Translations under genes and position numbers: made by a program
Assembly: GCA_026707665.1 (NCBI GenBank)
Contig: JAPOWK010000037.1
Location: 1-64,000 of the forward strand
Length of the DNA: 64,000 bases
Direction: 5' to 3'
DNA from: Chloroflexota bacterium
Lineage (GTDB): Bacteria > Chloroflexota > Anaerolineae > Aggregatilineales > Phototrophicaceae
Part shown: in pieces, positions 27,245-36,338 of the stretch
How positions within the stretch are numbered: the stretch's first letter is position 1
Layout: every line of letters begins with the position of its first letter
Notes under the pieces: model-generated
Told to the model about the DNA's origin: nothing
Database searches by the model: none
Seen by the model: only the letters and a program-made list of their open reading frames with translations

Positions 27245-28099
27245 ATGTCAAGGTCGGTGGTGGAGGCCTTCTGCTTCAAAAGCGCATGGATCAATGCCGC
27301 GCTGCACGTCGTCTGCGCGCCATTTGTGCTCGAGCTTGCGCGACTCGGCATGAAGATGGAAGGCATGGTAGCGCGCGATGGCGACTTAAAACGAGCAAGC
27401 GAGTGGCTGGTTGGTATTGGGTCCAAGGGTATCTGCGTCCAGGGCGCGGACCGTGTGCCGCGGACCGGACCTGTGCTCTTCGTGGGCAACCACGCGGGCT
27501 TGGGCGATGCCCATGCGCTTCTTTCGGCGTCGCCGCGGCGGGATACGCATCTCTTGGCAAATGACTTTGGCATTTTGCCAGGCTTGCGGGCGATGCGGCG
27601 TCACGTCATTGTCGTGGATCAGCGCCAACCGGTCGCGTCGTTTCGCGCCAGTCTGCGGCATCTGCGAGCGGGGAAATCCTTGCTGCTGTATCCTCGCGGC
27701 GAAATTGAAGCCGATCCGGGACTGTATTTGGAAGCGGCCTTGGAGACCTTATCCGAGTGGTCGCGCAGCATCGAACACCTAGCGCGCCACGTGCCCGACA
27801 TGGTGATTGTGCCTGTTGCCGTCGGCGGCGTTCTCTCGCGGCGTGCCCTGCGAAACCCGATCGTCCGACAATACCGAGAGAGCGGCAGACGTCATTTTCT
27901 GGCGGCGACCTTCCAAATGATGTTCCCGTTTTACCGCGACCCGGTGATCAGTCTTCGCTTCGGAAACGCACTTTGTGGCGAACGGGCAAAGCGGGACCTG
28001 GTCCTGGCGCAGATGGCCGCCCTGCTTCGCCATGTCAATGCGGAGCAGCAAGAGCTGAATCGCGGCGCCGCTAATCGTGTCTTCTCGCGTCGATTTTAG
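27245..28099 (+). CDS. PlsC-like lysophospholipid/glycerolipid acyltransferase
   Basis: A 284-residue protein with the acyltransferase catalytic HX4D as NHAGLGD (H83, D88). In place of the usual FPEGTR block it has LLLYPRGEIE (about 145-154), and it has an MVIVPVAVGG segment like the family's VPVA strand. It should transfer an acyl chain to a lysolipid or related alcohol at the inner membrane face; a hydrophobic stretch at about 14-34 could anchor it. The start is uncertain; I use the ATG before SRSVVEAF. It precedes polysaccharide-export genes, so glycolipid acylation is possible but unproven. Confidence 0.75.
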   Translation: MSRSVVEAFCFKSAWINAALHVVCAPFVLELARLGMKMEGMVARDGDLKRASEWLVGIGSKGICVQGADRVPRTGPVLFVGNHAGLGDAHALLSASPRRDTHLLANDFGILPGLRAMRRHVIVVDQRQPVASFRASLRHLRAGKSLLLYPRGEIEADPGLYLEAALETLSEWSRSIEHLARHVPDMVIVPVAVGGVLSRRALRNPIVRQYRESGRRHFLAATFQMMFPFYRDPVISLRFGNALCGERAKRDLVLAQMAALLRHVNAEQQELNRGAANRVFSRRF

Positions 28100-28167
28100 A
28101 CTATTCAATTATTCGTTTCGCGCGATAATTGCGGAACAGCTTGAACAGGCAAACTGACTGAAACGCC

Positions 28168-28974
28168 ATGAGCCAGTGGTCGAACAATAATCCAACGCGG
28201 AACAACCAAGAAAAGTGGCAGAGCTACTGGAACTTGCTTGTCTCGTTGGTTAGCCGCGATATTCGCGCGCGCTATCGGCGCACCGTGTTGGGTCCGCTCT
28301 GGGCGATTATTCCGGCAATTCTGTATACGGTGATTTTGAGCTTTCTCAGTGGTTTGGTGGGCGCGAGCAGCGAAGGCGCGCCGCGCTTGGCTTTTGTGAT
28401 GGCCGCGACCATCCCTTGGACTTTTTTCCAGAGTTCAGTGGTGCGCATACCGCACGGCTTGCTGGCGAACGGCACGATTATGCGCAAAATGGCCTTGCCG
28501 CGCCAAATCTTTCCATTAGTCGTGATATTAACGACGACCTTCGATTTTCTCATGTCTGGAATTGTTCTCATTGTGGTATTACAGATCATGCAAATTCCAA
28601 TCACCTGGGCTTGGCTGTGGCTGCCGCTGCTCGCTTTGATGGCTGGCGCCTTGGCCTGGTCGGTGGGGATAGGCTTATCCGCCTTCACCATCTATCGCCG
28701 CGATGTCTTGCATGGCATTCAATACATCATGCAGGTGTGGCTTTTCTTGACGCCGGTCATGTATTCTTCGCAAGAGTTGGTTGACCAGTGGCCGCTGATT
28801 CACGCGCTGAATCCCGCAGTTGGCATCATTGATGGATTTCGCAAGGTATTGGTATTTGGTCAGGCGCCGGATATCGGCAGTCTGCTGTTCAGCGCTCTCG
28901 TGATATGCCTCGTGCTTGCGATAACATTGCCGTTTTTCCATTTTATGTCCCGCTATTTTGCCGATGTACTTTAG
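28168..28974 (+). CDS. ABC-2 type permease, Wzm/TagG polysaccharide exporter
   Basis: A 268-residue integral membrane protein with about six helices. The pre-helix amphipathic segment SRDIRARYRRTVLGPLWAII is a hallmark of polysaccharide and teichoic acid exporter permeases. With the ATPase at 29095 it should move a lipid-linked glycan across the membrane. Its ribosome-binding site is weak. No glycosyltransferase is found in the window, so the glycan is unknown. Confidence 0.88.
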   Translation: MSQWSNNNPTRNNQEKWQSYWNLLVSLVSRDIRARYRRTVLGPLWAIIPAILYTVILSFLSGLVGASSEGAPRLAFVMAATIPWTFFQSSVVRIPHGLLANGTIMRKMALPRQIFPLVVILTTTFDFLMSGIVLIVVLQIMQIPITWAWLWLPLLALMAGALAWSVGIGLSAFTIYRRDVLHGIQYIMQVWLFLTPVMYSSQELVDQWPLIHALNPAVGIIDGFRKVLVFGQAPDIGSLLFSALVICLVLAITLPFFHFMSRYFADVL

Positions 28975-29094
28975 GATACACTTGAGCCGAGGGAGTATCA
29001 GAACAGACGGTTGCGTCTCTGTTCCGAGTCAAACGGGCGACCGCATAGTTCGCTCCTAAATGAATCCCGAATGAAGAAAACTTGGGAATCGTCT

Positions 29095-30357
29095 ATGAAT
29101 GGCGACATGGCTATTCAAGCGCGAGACGTCTGGAAGCGGTACGGCTTGCCCCTGCGCCCATGGATGCAGCGCCAGATTGACCAACTGCGCGGCCTGTCCA
29201 CTGCTGATCGCGCCAAGTATGGCACCTGGGCCTTGCGCGATGTCTCTTTCGAGGTCGAACGTGGCGAGTCCTTGGGCATCGTCGGCAAGAATGGGGCGGG
29301 GAAGAGCACCTTGCTCAAACTGATCGCTGGCGTAAGCCCGGCGACTTACGGCTCCGTGCAGGTGAGCGGACGGCTCTTCCCGATGATTGAGCTTTCCGCC
29401 GGCATGCATAGTGACTTGACCGGACGCGAAAACATCAAATTGCTCGGCGCGATAATGGGATTCACCGGGCGGCAGATGGAGACGAAGCTACCCGAAATTG
29501 AAGACTTTGCCGAATTGGGTGACTGGCTGGACAAGCCGGTGTGGCAGTATTCCAGCGGCATGCAGGCGCGGCTCGGGTTTAGCGTTGCCGTAAATGTCGA
29601 CGCGGATATTCTTCTGATCGACGAGGTACTGTCGGTAGGGGATGTCAACTTTCAGAAGAAATGCCTCAACCGGATGGATGAACTGTCAAATAGTGGCGTC
29701 ACCTTCATTTTCGTCACGCACAGTCCTTATGCGATAGAGCGTATCTGTGAGAGGGCGCTCTATTTGGAAGACGGCCAAATCACCGCCTCCGGCTCTCCCA
29801 GCGATATCCTCACCGCCTATTTTCAAGTCGCGATGGACCGGTCGACGGTCATAGCGGGCAAGGACAAGCTCGCCGCCGACCTGCGCGAAGGCACGGGCGC
29901 CTTGCGCATTACGGATATCAGCATGCATGATGATGTGAGCGGACGCGAAATCACCGGCTTCTCAACCGGCGAATCGGTCGTCTTTCGTATCGGCCTGGAC
30001 GTCAAAGAGGCGACGCCGCGCTATCGCTTTTCGCTGCGTGTGGTGGATCCGGCCAGCACCGTCATCAGCTACATTGAAATGCCGATGTCTTCCCGCCGAT
30101 CGCTTGCCCTGGAGCGCGACAACGTGCTGGAATGCCGCATCGAAAATATCAACCTGCTGCCGGGCCAGTACTGGATCAATCTGGTCGCACGGGAAATCGC
30201 CGGTCCAGTGATTGATTCTGTGTCCTACGCCTTCGCTTTTGATGTACATGCCAACAAGGACGTGATTGAGCAAATGGAGCATCGCGGGATGATCTACCTT
30301 TCCTCAAGCTGGAAGCTGCTCGGGGAAGGCGAACCGGCAAGCGTTGCCCAGGTTTGA
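29095..30357 (+). CDS. Polysaccharide export ABC ATPase, Wzt type, with C-terminal glycan-binding domain
   Basis: A 420-residue protein. The nucleotide-binding domain (about 1-250) has Walker A GKNGAGKS (64-71), signature YSSGMQARLGF, Walker B LLIDEVLSVGD and FVTHS. The following 170 residues (KDKLAADLREGTGALRITDI onward) look like the beta-sandwich Wzt C-terminal domain, which in O-antigen exporters recognises the finished glycan end. The usual WALRDVSFEVERGE precedes Walker A. Starts at 29071, 29095 and 29107 are all possible. It pairs with the permease at 28168. Confidence 0.88.
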   Translation: MNGDMAIQARDVWKRYGLPLRPWMQRQIDQLRGLSTADRAKYGTWALRDVSFEVERGESLGIVGKNGAGKSTLLKLIAGVSPATYGSVQVSGRLFPMIELSAGMHSDLTGRENIKLLGAIMGFTGRQMETKLPEIEDFAELGDWLDKPVWQYSSGMQARLGFSVAVNVDADILLIDEVLSVGDVNFQKKCLNRMDELSNSGVTFIFVTHSPYAIERICERALYLEDGQITASGSPSDILTAYFQVAMDRSTVIAGKDKLAADLREGTGALRITDISMHDDVSGREITGFSTGESVVFRIGLDVKEATPRYRFSLRVVDPASTVISYIEMPMSSRRSLALERDNVLECRIENINLLPGQYWINLVAREIAGPVIDSVSYAFAFDVHANKDVIEQMEHRGMIYLSSSWKLLGEGEPASVAQV

Positions 30358-30736
30358 TTGCCGTCCCGCATCGCGAAAAGCGCGTGGCTCAATCGAGTGG
30401 CGGCCGGCAAACTTAGAAGAGTTATGCTTGTTGTGCGTTCGCTTACTACGGCGTCTCCGGGATTGGTTGCGCCGCAAGATTCTAATCGAGCCCCTGTGGC
30501 GCGGGTCTACAAATTCTGTGTCTTCTCGCATAGTGAAGCCCTGCCTGTTCACGCGGGGATGCTGGCAAATAGCGCGAAACTTCCCGAATTGAAACATAAA
30601 GTTACGAGCGTTATACTTGGCGGGCGAATGTCGATAACCGTAGCAATGTACTTTGGACTTAATTCGCGAACGTTCTATTTTGGTAGTTGACTCTTCGCCT
30701 CAAGAGCCGCTGACTGATGAAGTCGGAGAAATGGCA
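30358..30736. other. Intergenic region, no supported gene
   Basis: These 379 bases contain a plus-strand open frame of 110 codons (30358-30690) with no ribosome-binding site and an unconvincing composition. No repeat of the window's families was found. A promoter for the secreted protein at 30737 is likely here but not identified. Confidence 0.4.
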
Positions 30737-31753
30737 ATGAATCGCTCGTTCTGGGCACTGGTAATAGCTGTGATGCTGTCTGCCGCTGTTTTGCCAAGCG
30801 TGGCGACCGCAAGCGAATGCGCCTCATCTGATTTCGAAACGGTTTACGTCACCGGTGGCATGAATATCCGCGCGTCCGCTTCCGTCAGTAGCAGGGTGGT
30901 GGCGAGCGCGCGCGCCGGCGATTCGTTCACGGTGGTGGAGTCCAGGGCAGGCGCACGGTGGTGCTGGCTGAGAATCAACCAGGGCTGGATGGCCAACACG
31001 TCGCGGGTGCAGTCGACGAGGCCTGTTCAAAGGGACGCCACGCCTCCATTGGCGCAGCAGCCAGCGTCGCGATCCGACATCGACAATTGCTGTTTCGTCG
31101 ATCGGCAATGCGTGACAAACAAGGAATGGGTAGACGGCTACTGGGCGTACCAAAATAATGAATGCAGCGCGCCGACAGAGCCGCCAGCTAGCAATGTCGA
31201 GGCGCCGCCGCGGCAGACCTCAGTGGCGCCTTCAGAAGCAAATAATTGCTGCCATATCGGCTGGGATTGCCAGACCGAGGCTGAATGGATACATGGCTAC
31301 AACGCCTATCAGTCGAACCAATGCGAGAATCCCGGCGTTGCAATACTGGGGTCTGACCGATTCCGAGCCGTCATTCTTGAAGCCTTGCGGCAGTTGAAAG
31401 AACGGTCGCCCTATTGGTATATCTACACCATTGATGGATTGGACAATATCCGAGAAGAGTCACAGAGTGGAATCTGGGTTAGCAGCCGCACTGCCGATGT
31501 GAGCTGGAGCGCGAACAGTTATGTCATTTCCAGGGCGGACATCGGCGCAGTCGCGGCTTTGCTGGTACATGAGGCTTGTCACGTTCACCGCGGGCGCGCG
31601 GGACTGCAGTCGGGCGGTCTCGTAGGCGAAAGAGACTGTCTGCAAAAAGAAATCCAGGTGCTTGACTTGCTCGGCACCAGTCCTGGGCGGCGCAATTGGC
31701 TGCAGGAAGTCCTCGACAATATCAATAGTCGCTCCTATCAGTGGTGGCACTAG
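30737..31753 (+). CDS. Secreted SH3-domain protein with twin Cys repeats and HExxH motif
   Basis: A 338-residue secreted protein. The signal peptide covers 1-26 (WALVIAVMLSAAVLPSV, cleavage after ATA). A bacterial SH3-like domain lies at about 35-92 (VYVTGGMNIRASASVSSRVV). Two copies of a 27-residue module at 117-143 and 170-196 share NCC-x5-C-x4-EW-x2-GY-x-AYQ-x-NxC. A C-terminal domain (about 205-338) has VHEACH (278-283), an HExxH zinc-protease motif, with E298 as a possible third ligand. ATG 30737 is eight bases after GGAG; an ATG two codons earlier is too close to it. It may bind cell-wall or extracellular glycan and cleave peptides; activity is inferred only from the motif. Confidence 0.78.
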   Translation: MNRSFWALVIAVMLSAAVLPSVATASECASSDFETVYVTGGMNIRASASVSSRVVASARAGDSFTVVESRAGARWCWLRINQGWMANTSRVQSTRPVQRDATPPLAQQPASRSDIDNCCFVDRQCVTNKEWVDGYWAYQNNECSAPTEPPASNVEAPPRQTSVAPSEANNCCHIGWDCQTEAEWIHGYNAYQSNQCENPGVAILGSDRFRAVILEALRQLKERSPYWYIYTIDGLDNIREESQSGIWVSSRTADVSWSANSYVISRADIGAVAALLVHEACHVHRGRAGLQSGGLVGERDCLQKEIQVLDLLGTSPGRRNWLQEVLDNINSRSYQWWH

Positions 31754-31866
31754 CGCCAGATGGCGCGCCGACGGAACGTCCCTTCCAGCCGTTCACTAAA
31801 GGAAACGAGGATACAACGGATGTATCTGCCGCCACATCCGCCAGTACAAGGCGCCCACTTTCAGCA

Positions 31867-31895
31867 TCCGGCGCTCCTGAGAGCCGGAGTCTTTT
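31867..31895 (+). terminator. Possible rho-independent terminator
   Basis: TCCGGC (31867-31872) pairs with GCCGGA (31883-31888) across a ten-base loop and is followed by GTCTTTT. The stem is short, so strength is moderate. It lies between the SH3 gene and the promoter of the next operon. Confidence 0.4.
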
Positions 31896-31922
31896 GACAG
31901 CGAACTTTGTATATGTTATGTT
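31894..31922 (+). promoter_or_regulatory. Sigma-70-type promoter of the 32013 operon
   Basis: A consensus TTGACA (31894-31899), a 17-base spacer and TATGTT (31917-31922, four of six). It lies 90 bases upstream of the binding-protein ATG, in a locally AT-rich stretch, right after the possible terminator. It is the best promoter match in the window. Confidence 0.6.
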
Positions 31923-32012
31923 CTGGCTGTCATTTATCGATTCAAATTTATATTACTGTTCTCATGCCTCACTATCTGAGGCGGAAAACGTATTTCTTAA
32001 AGGAGTTTTCGA

Positions 32013-33323
32013 ATGAATAGCATTGGCAATGGCATCTCACGGCGTGAGTTGCTGAAGTTCATGGGTGTAGGCGCCGTTGGTACCGCCCTCGGCTCCAATC
32101 TCGCCTTCGCCCAATCGGTACCCGAGTCCGGCACATTCCGCTTTCAGATCGAGAGCGGTCCCGGCACGGACTTCGTTGCCGTGGTGGACGCCTTCATCGC
32201 GGAACATCCGGAAATCACAGTGGAGTTCAGCCAAGTCGAAGCGGCGGTAGTCGGCGTCGACTGGCAACGTATCGCGATGGAAGCGGGCGCGGTTGATCTG
32301 ATCTCGAATGAGAATCCGAAGTTCCTCAAGCTTGATCCCGTACTCAAAGCCGGTTTGATCCAACCACTTGACGGCTATCGCGATCTGTACGAGTGGGACG
32401 ACTGGGTGCTGGCGGCGGCTCTGCGGCGCTCATCGCGCGGCGGGCAGCTCTGGACCTTGCCGCTCTATTACGAGATTTGTGGCGCGTCTTATAGAAAGTC
32501 AGTCCTGGAAAGCTTTGACGTCGGCGAGCCGCAGTCTTGGGAAGAATTCATCGCCATGCTGGAGAAATTCAAGGCGGCCGGTCTGATCCCGCTGACCAAC
32601 GGACATCGCGGCTTCAGCCAGATCCAGATGATTCACTATCAGTTCTGGGCAAGCATCGGCGGTCTGAGCGGCCCGGGAAGCATCACCGATGTGATCTTCG
32701 GCGATGGCAAGTTCACCGACGCTCCGAGCGTCGAAGCGGCGCAGGCGATCCTCGATATCTACAACGCGGGATTGCTCGACCCGGATGTCCTTTCGATCAC
32801 GCAGGACGACGGCAACGAACGCTTCATTTCCGGGGCGGCTGCTTTGAATGTGACGGGCACCTGGTTCTATTCGGAGATGCAGCGTCAGTTTGATGACGAC
32901 TGGGATATGCTGACGATGCCGGGACCCGGCGGCGGACCGATTTGGTGCACGGGCGAGACCGAAGCCATGGTCATCCCGGCGGCGGCGCAAGACCCTGACG
33001 CGGCCGCGCTATTCCTCGACTTCTGCGTCAAGGGCACCGGCGCCAAGATCCTGCTTGAGCGCGGCAATCTCTTGGCGACGAAAGCCTTCGGCGAGCTGGC
33101 GATTCCGCAGATACAGCGTTTGCCGATCATCACAGGCGATGAGTCTTCATTGCTGATCTTCGGTTGGCTGCCGCAAAACTCGCAAGATGCTTACCAGCAA
33201 GGCTTGGGCGGCATTCTGGCCGGCAGCATCACGCCCCAGCAGTGGGCGCAGCAAGTCCAGGACGCCTGGGAGCGCGACATTGAAGACGGACAGATTCCAG
33301 AGGATCGCAGCGATCTGCTCTAG
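32013..33323 (+). CDS. ABC sugar transporter binding protein with Tat signal
   Basis: A 436-residue exported protein. The N-terminus carries a twin-arginine motif, SRRELLKFMG (residues 9-18), then a weakly hydrophobic stretch ending NLAFAQS, so export of a folded protein by Tat is expected. The mature part is family-1 type (TFRFQIESGPGTDFVAVVDA, then GAAALNVTGTWFY). AAAGGAG precedes the ATG. It heads an operon of two permeases and seven metabolic genes, with no ATPase. Confidence 0.9.
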   Translation: MNSIGNGISRRELLKFMGVGAVGTALGSNLAFAQSVPESGTFRFQIESGPGTDFVAVVDAFIAEHPEITVEFSQVEAAVVGVDWQRIAMEAGAVDLISNENPKFLKLDPVLKAGLIQPLDGYRDLYEWDDWVLAAALRRSSRGGQLWTLPLYYEICGASYRKSVLESFDVGEPQSWEEFIAMLEKFKAAGLIPLTNGHRGFSQIQMIHYQFWASIGGLSGPGSITDVIFGDGKFTDAPSVEAAQAILDIYNAGLLDPDVLSITQDDGNERFISGAAALNVTGTWFYSEMQRQFDDDWDMLTMPGPGGGPIWCTGETEAMVIPAAAQDPDAAALFLDFCVKGTGAKILLERGNLLATKAFGELAIPQIQRLPIITGDESSLLIFGWLPQNSQDAYQQGLGGILAGSITPQQWAQQVQDAWERDIEDGQIPEDRSDLL

Positions 33324-33338
33324 TCCCAAAATGCAATC

Positions 33339-33369
33339 GGGCTCAGTTCACGTATGCCGGGCTGAGCCC
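33339..33369 (+). promoter_or_regulatory. Intercistronic stem-loop after a binding-protein gene
   Basis: GGGCTCAG (33339-33346) pairs perfectly with CTGAGCCC (33362-33369) over a 15-base loop. No T-run follows, so it is more likely an mRNA-stabilising or attenuating hairpin than a full terminator. It lies between the binding-protein stop and the first permease. Confidence 0.45.
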
Positions 33370-33409
33370 AGAGACTCCTTGTGCTTCGTACCGGAATGAG
33401 AATGAGCTA

Positions 33410-34366
33410 ATGTCCGCGCTTGCTACAAAGCTCCGCCCGCGGCCGCTTGCGTCTTGGCGGGGCGCCTCGTCAAAGGCGCGCGAGCAGTGGCTGTTATCTG
33501 CTGTTCTTGTCACGCCCGCCTTGATCCTGATGGGGATATTTGTATTCTACCCCGCCCTGCAGACGATCGGGCTGAGCTTCTATAAATGGGACGGCATCAG
33601 CCCGGATATGGGCGACTTCGTCGGTTTCAAGACCTTCACCCGGGCAACGGATAACTATCCTTTCTCGCAAGCGATCAAGAACAGCCTTTTGTGGGGAGTC
33701 GTTGGGCTGTTTGTCCCCACGATTATCGGTTTGGTAGCGGCGGCGCTGGTGGAAGATACCAACCTGCGGCCCAAGCCTCTCTTTCGCTTCGCCTTTTTCG
33801 TGCCCTATTTCTTCTCGATGGCGGTGGCGGCGGCGCTCTTCACCCGCGTTTACGACCCCAGTTATGGCATGATTAACCAGGTGATCCACGCCTTGGGCTT
33901 CACCGATGTCAAACCGCAGTGGCTCGGCGATGGCCGGATCGCCATCTACGCGGCCATGGGCGTCTTCGTCTGGCATGAAACCGCCTTCTGCTACATCGTC
34001 TTCACGGCGGCGATTCAGCAGATTGACCGCTCGCTTTATGACGCGGCCAAGGTTGACGGCGCCTCGGAAGTCCAGGTGTTCCGCTATATCACGATTCCCA
34101 GCGTCCGCGATGTTGCCACCTTTGTCATGACGATCATGCTGATTGTCGGCTTGACGCCCTTCGCCGTCGTCTTTCCCTTAACGACGCCCGGCCTCGGTGG
34201 TCCCTATTACTCAACGGAAATCTTGCCGACGCTCATCTTCAAGAAGGCGCGAATGGGTTATAACGCCAGCGAGGCGGCGGCACTCGGCGTCATTCTTCTG
34301 ATTCTTGTCATCGGGATCGTGACCGCATTCCTCTGGTTCAGAGAGCGCACATCGCCAAAGGACTAA
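33410..34366 (+). CDS. Carbohydrate ABC transporter permease, MalF type
   Basis: A 318-residue membrane protein with a first helix near residues 29-51 (LLSAVLVTPALILMGIFVFY) and about six helices in total. The EAA loop is LYDAAKVDGASEVQVFRYIT. It acts with the next permease (13 bases on) and the Tat-exported binding protein. It needs an ATPase not encoded in this operon. Confidence 0.9.
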   Translation: MSALATKLRPRPLASWRGASSKAREQWLLSAVLVTPALILMGIFVFYPALQTIGLSFYKWDGISPDMGDFVGFKTFTRATDNYPFSQAIKNSLLWGVVGLFVPTIIGLVAAALVEDTNLRPKPLFRFAFFVPYFFSMAVAAALFTRVYDPSYGMINQVIHALGFTDVKPQWLGDGRIAIYAAMGVFVWHETAFCYIVFTAAIQQIDRSLYDAAKVDGASEVQVFRYITIPSVRDVATFVMTIMLIVGLTPFAVVFPLTTPGLGGPYYSTEILPTLIFKKARMGYNASEAAALGVILLILVIGIVTAFLWFRERTSPKD

Positions 34367-34379
34367 ACGAGCGCGAGCC

Positions 34380-35210
34380 ATGCTATCCACAAAGTTGATG
34401 AGGTATGCCCTATACGCGCTGGTCATTCTTCTGGCGCTGCCCTTTGTGTTCCCTTCGCTGTGGGTGTTGATGGCGAGCTTCTCGACCAATACGCAGATCA
34501 CGATGGATTCGCTGGCGCTGCCGGACCGGCTTTATGTCGAGAATTACGCGCACGCCTGGACGGGCGCCAAATTCAGCACTTTCGTTTACAACAGCCTGGC
34601 TGTATCAGGCTCGGTCACCATCCTCATCGGCTTGTTGGCGACAATGTTGGGTTATGCCGTTTCGCGGCTGGATTTCCCCGGGCGCCGACTCTTACTGCTA
34701 CTGATCATGATGGCGATTGTCACGCCGGTCTTCTCTTACCTCGAGCCGCTAACGCGCGTTGTGAGACAACTGGGACTCTCCAATTCGCGCACAGCGGTGA
34801 TTCTGACGACAACAGCCACCTTCCTGCCGGTGCCGACTCTGCTCATGCGCTCGTTTTTTCTCACATTGCCGGAAGAACTCGGCGATGCTGGCCGTGTTGA
34901 AGGCGCCAGCGAGTGGGGCGTCTTCCGTTATATCATGGTACCGCTGGCTCGTTCCGGCGTGCTCACCGTGCTCATCTTCGCTTTCCTTTGGAGCTGGAAC
35001 GATTTGCTGCTGCCTGCGGTCTTTCTCCAGGCGCCAGACAAATACACCATCGCTTACGCGATTACCACACTCAAGCCGGCCGGCTTCCGCCAGGATCACG
35101 TCACCATGTTCGCCGCGTCGATTATATCGACCGGTCCCATGATCGTCGTCTATCTTTTGCTGATGCGCCGCTTCATCGCCGGTTTGACCGTCGGCGGGTT
35201 GCGCGGATAA
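34380..35210 (+). CDS. Carbohydrate ABC transporter permease, MalG type
   Basis: A 276-residue permease with a first helix at about residues 8-30 and the EAA loop LGDAGRVEGASEWGVFRYIM. It ends RRFIAGLTVGGLRG, as MalG-type proteins do. It is followed 36 bases later by the Gfo/Idh/MocA gene, linking import with metabolism. Confidence 0.9.
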   Translation: MLSTKLMRYALYALVILLALPFVFPSLWVLMASFSTNTQITMDSLALPDRLYVENYAHAWTGAKFSTFVYNSLAVSGSVTILIGLLATMLGYAVSRLDFPGRRLLLLLIMMAIVTPVFSYLEPLTRVVRQLGLSNSRTAVILTTTATFLPVPTLLMRSFFLTLPEELGDAGRVEGASEWGVFRYIMVPLARSGVLTVLIFAFLWSWNDLLLPAVFLQAPDKYTIAYAITTLKPAGFRQDHVTMFAASIISTGPMIVVYLLLMRRFIAGLTVGGLRG

Positions 35211-35246
35211 TCCGGGCAATCCACAGCTGCAGATGAGCAACCGTCA

Positions 35247-36338
35247 ATGACGTACCGAATGATCCAGATAGGCCTTGGCGCGATGGGCCGCCAATGGTGC
35301 GAAGTCGCGCTGCCGCCGAACATCGAAGAGGGCTTGATCGAAGTAGTCGCCGCTGTCGACATCAACCCGGCCGCCTTGTCGGTGGCGCAAAGGTCTTTAG
35401 GCCTGCATCCTGGCCAGTGTTACACCGACCTGCACAAGGCTATGGCGGAGAACCCGGCTGATTTCTGCACAATCGTCGTACCGCCGGCGCAACATGAGGA
35501 AGTAGTCGATGCGGCTCTAGCGCACGATCTGCACATCCTCTCTGAAAAGCCGATCGCCGATACCTTGGCCGCCTCCGTGCGTATCGCCGAAAAAGTCACG
35601 CGCGCCGGCGTCAAAATGGGCGTGACGATGAGCCATCGCTTCGACCAGGACAAGACGAGCTTGCGCCAGGAATTGCGCTCGGGGCGTTACGGCGCGCTTG
35701 ATTATCTCGTATGTCACCTCACCTGCGATTTGCGGCAGCGCGGCAGTTGGGGCGTTTTTCGGCACGAGATTCCTCATGCCTTGATGATCGAGGGGGCGGT
35801 GCATCATCTCGATATGCTCGCCGACCTGGCCGGCGCCCACTGTGATACGATTTACGCCCAATCATGGAACCCGCCCTGGGGTGAATACGCTGGCGATTCG
35901 CAGGCGCTGGTCACGATGCAGTTTGAGAATGGCAGCCGCGCAATGTTCGAGGGCGCTTGCACCAACGCTGTCGGATTGCACGACTGGTATGGAGAGACTA
36001 TTCGCGCCGAGTGCGAGCTGGGAACGCTGGTGCTCAATGGGCGCCGGCTGGAGCGTTTCCCGTACGACTCGACGACGCAGCGTGTCAGTAAGGCCGAGGG
36101 CGAAGGCGAGGAAGTGCCGCTGCTGCAGCGCCCCAAGTGGATGAACACCTGGCTGATCGAACAGTTTGTAGACTGGCTGGATGGCGGCGAAAAGATGGAG
36201 ACAAATATCGAGGACAATTTGCAGTCGGTTGCCCTGATCTTCGCCGCTATCGAAAGCAGCCGAACCGGTCAGCCAGTCAAGGTGCAGGAGCTATTGAATC
36301 AAGCGCGGGAGGATTTGCAAGCATGGAATCTACAGTAG
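35247..36338 (+). CDS. Gfo/Idh/MocA-family NAD(P)-dependent sugar oxidoreductase
   Basis: A 363-residue oxidoreductase. The N-terminal Rossmann domain starts IQIGLGAMGRQW, and the family's SEKP motif lies at 99-102. The C-terminal alpha/beta domain has HEIPHALMIEGAVHHLDML, where the His residues are in the active-site position. Family members oxidise or epimerise sugars, inositols and their derivatives. The downstream ThuA-like gene starts 16 bases before this stop. Confidence 0.88.
   Translation: MTYRMIQIGLGAMGRQWCEVALPPNIEEGLIEVVAAVDINPAALSVAQRSLGLHPGQCYTDLHKAMAENPADFCTIVVPPAQHEEVVDAALAHDLHILSEKPIADTLAASVRIAEKVTRAGVKMGVTMSHRFDQDKTSLRQELRSGRYGALDYLVCHLTCDLRQRGSWGVFRHEIPHALMIEGAVHHLDMLADLAGAHCDTIYAQSWNPPWGEYAGDSQALVTMQFENGSRAMFEGACTNAVGLHDWYGETIRAECELGTLVLNGRRLERFPYDSTTQRVSKAEGEGEEVPLLQRPKWMNTWLIEQFVDWLDGGEKMETNIEDNLQSVALIFAAIESSRTGQPVKVQELLNQAREDLQAWNLQ

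Noticed and set aside
31741..32016. A 91-codon plus-strand frame before the 32013 gene
   Set aside because: It spans the terminator and promoter signals, lacks a ribosome-binding site and has no family features.
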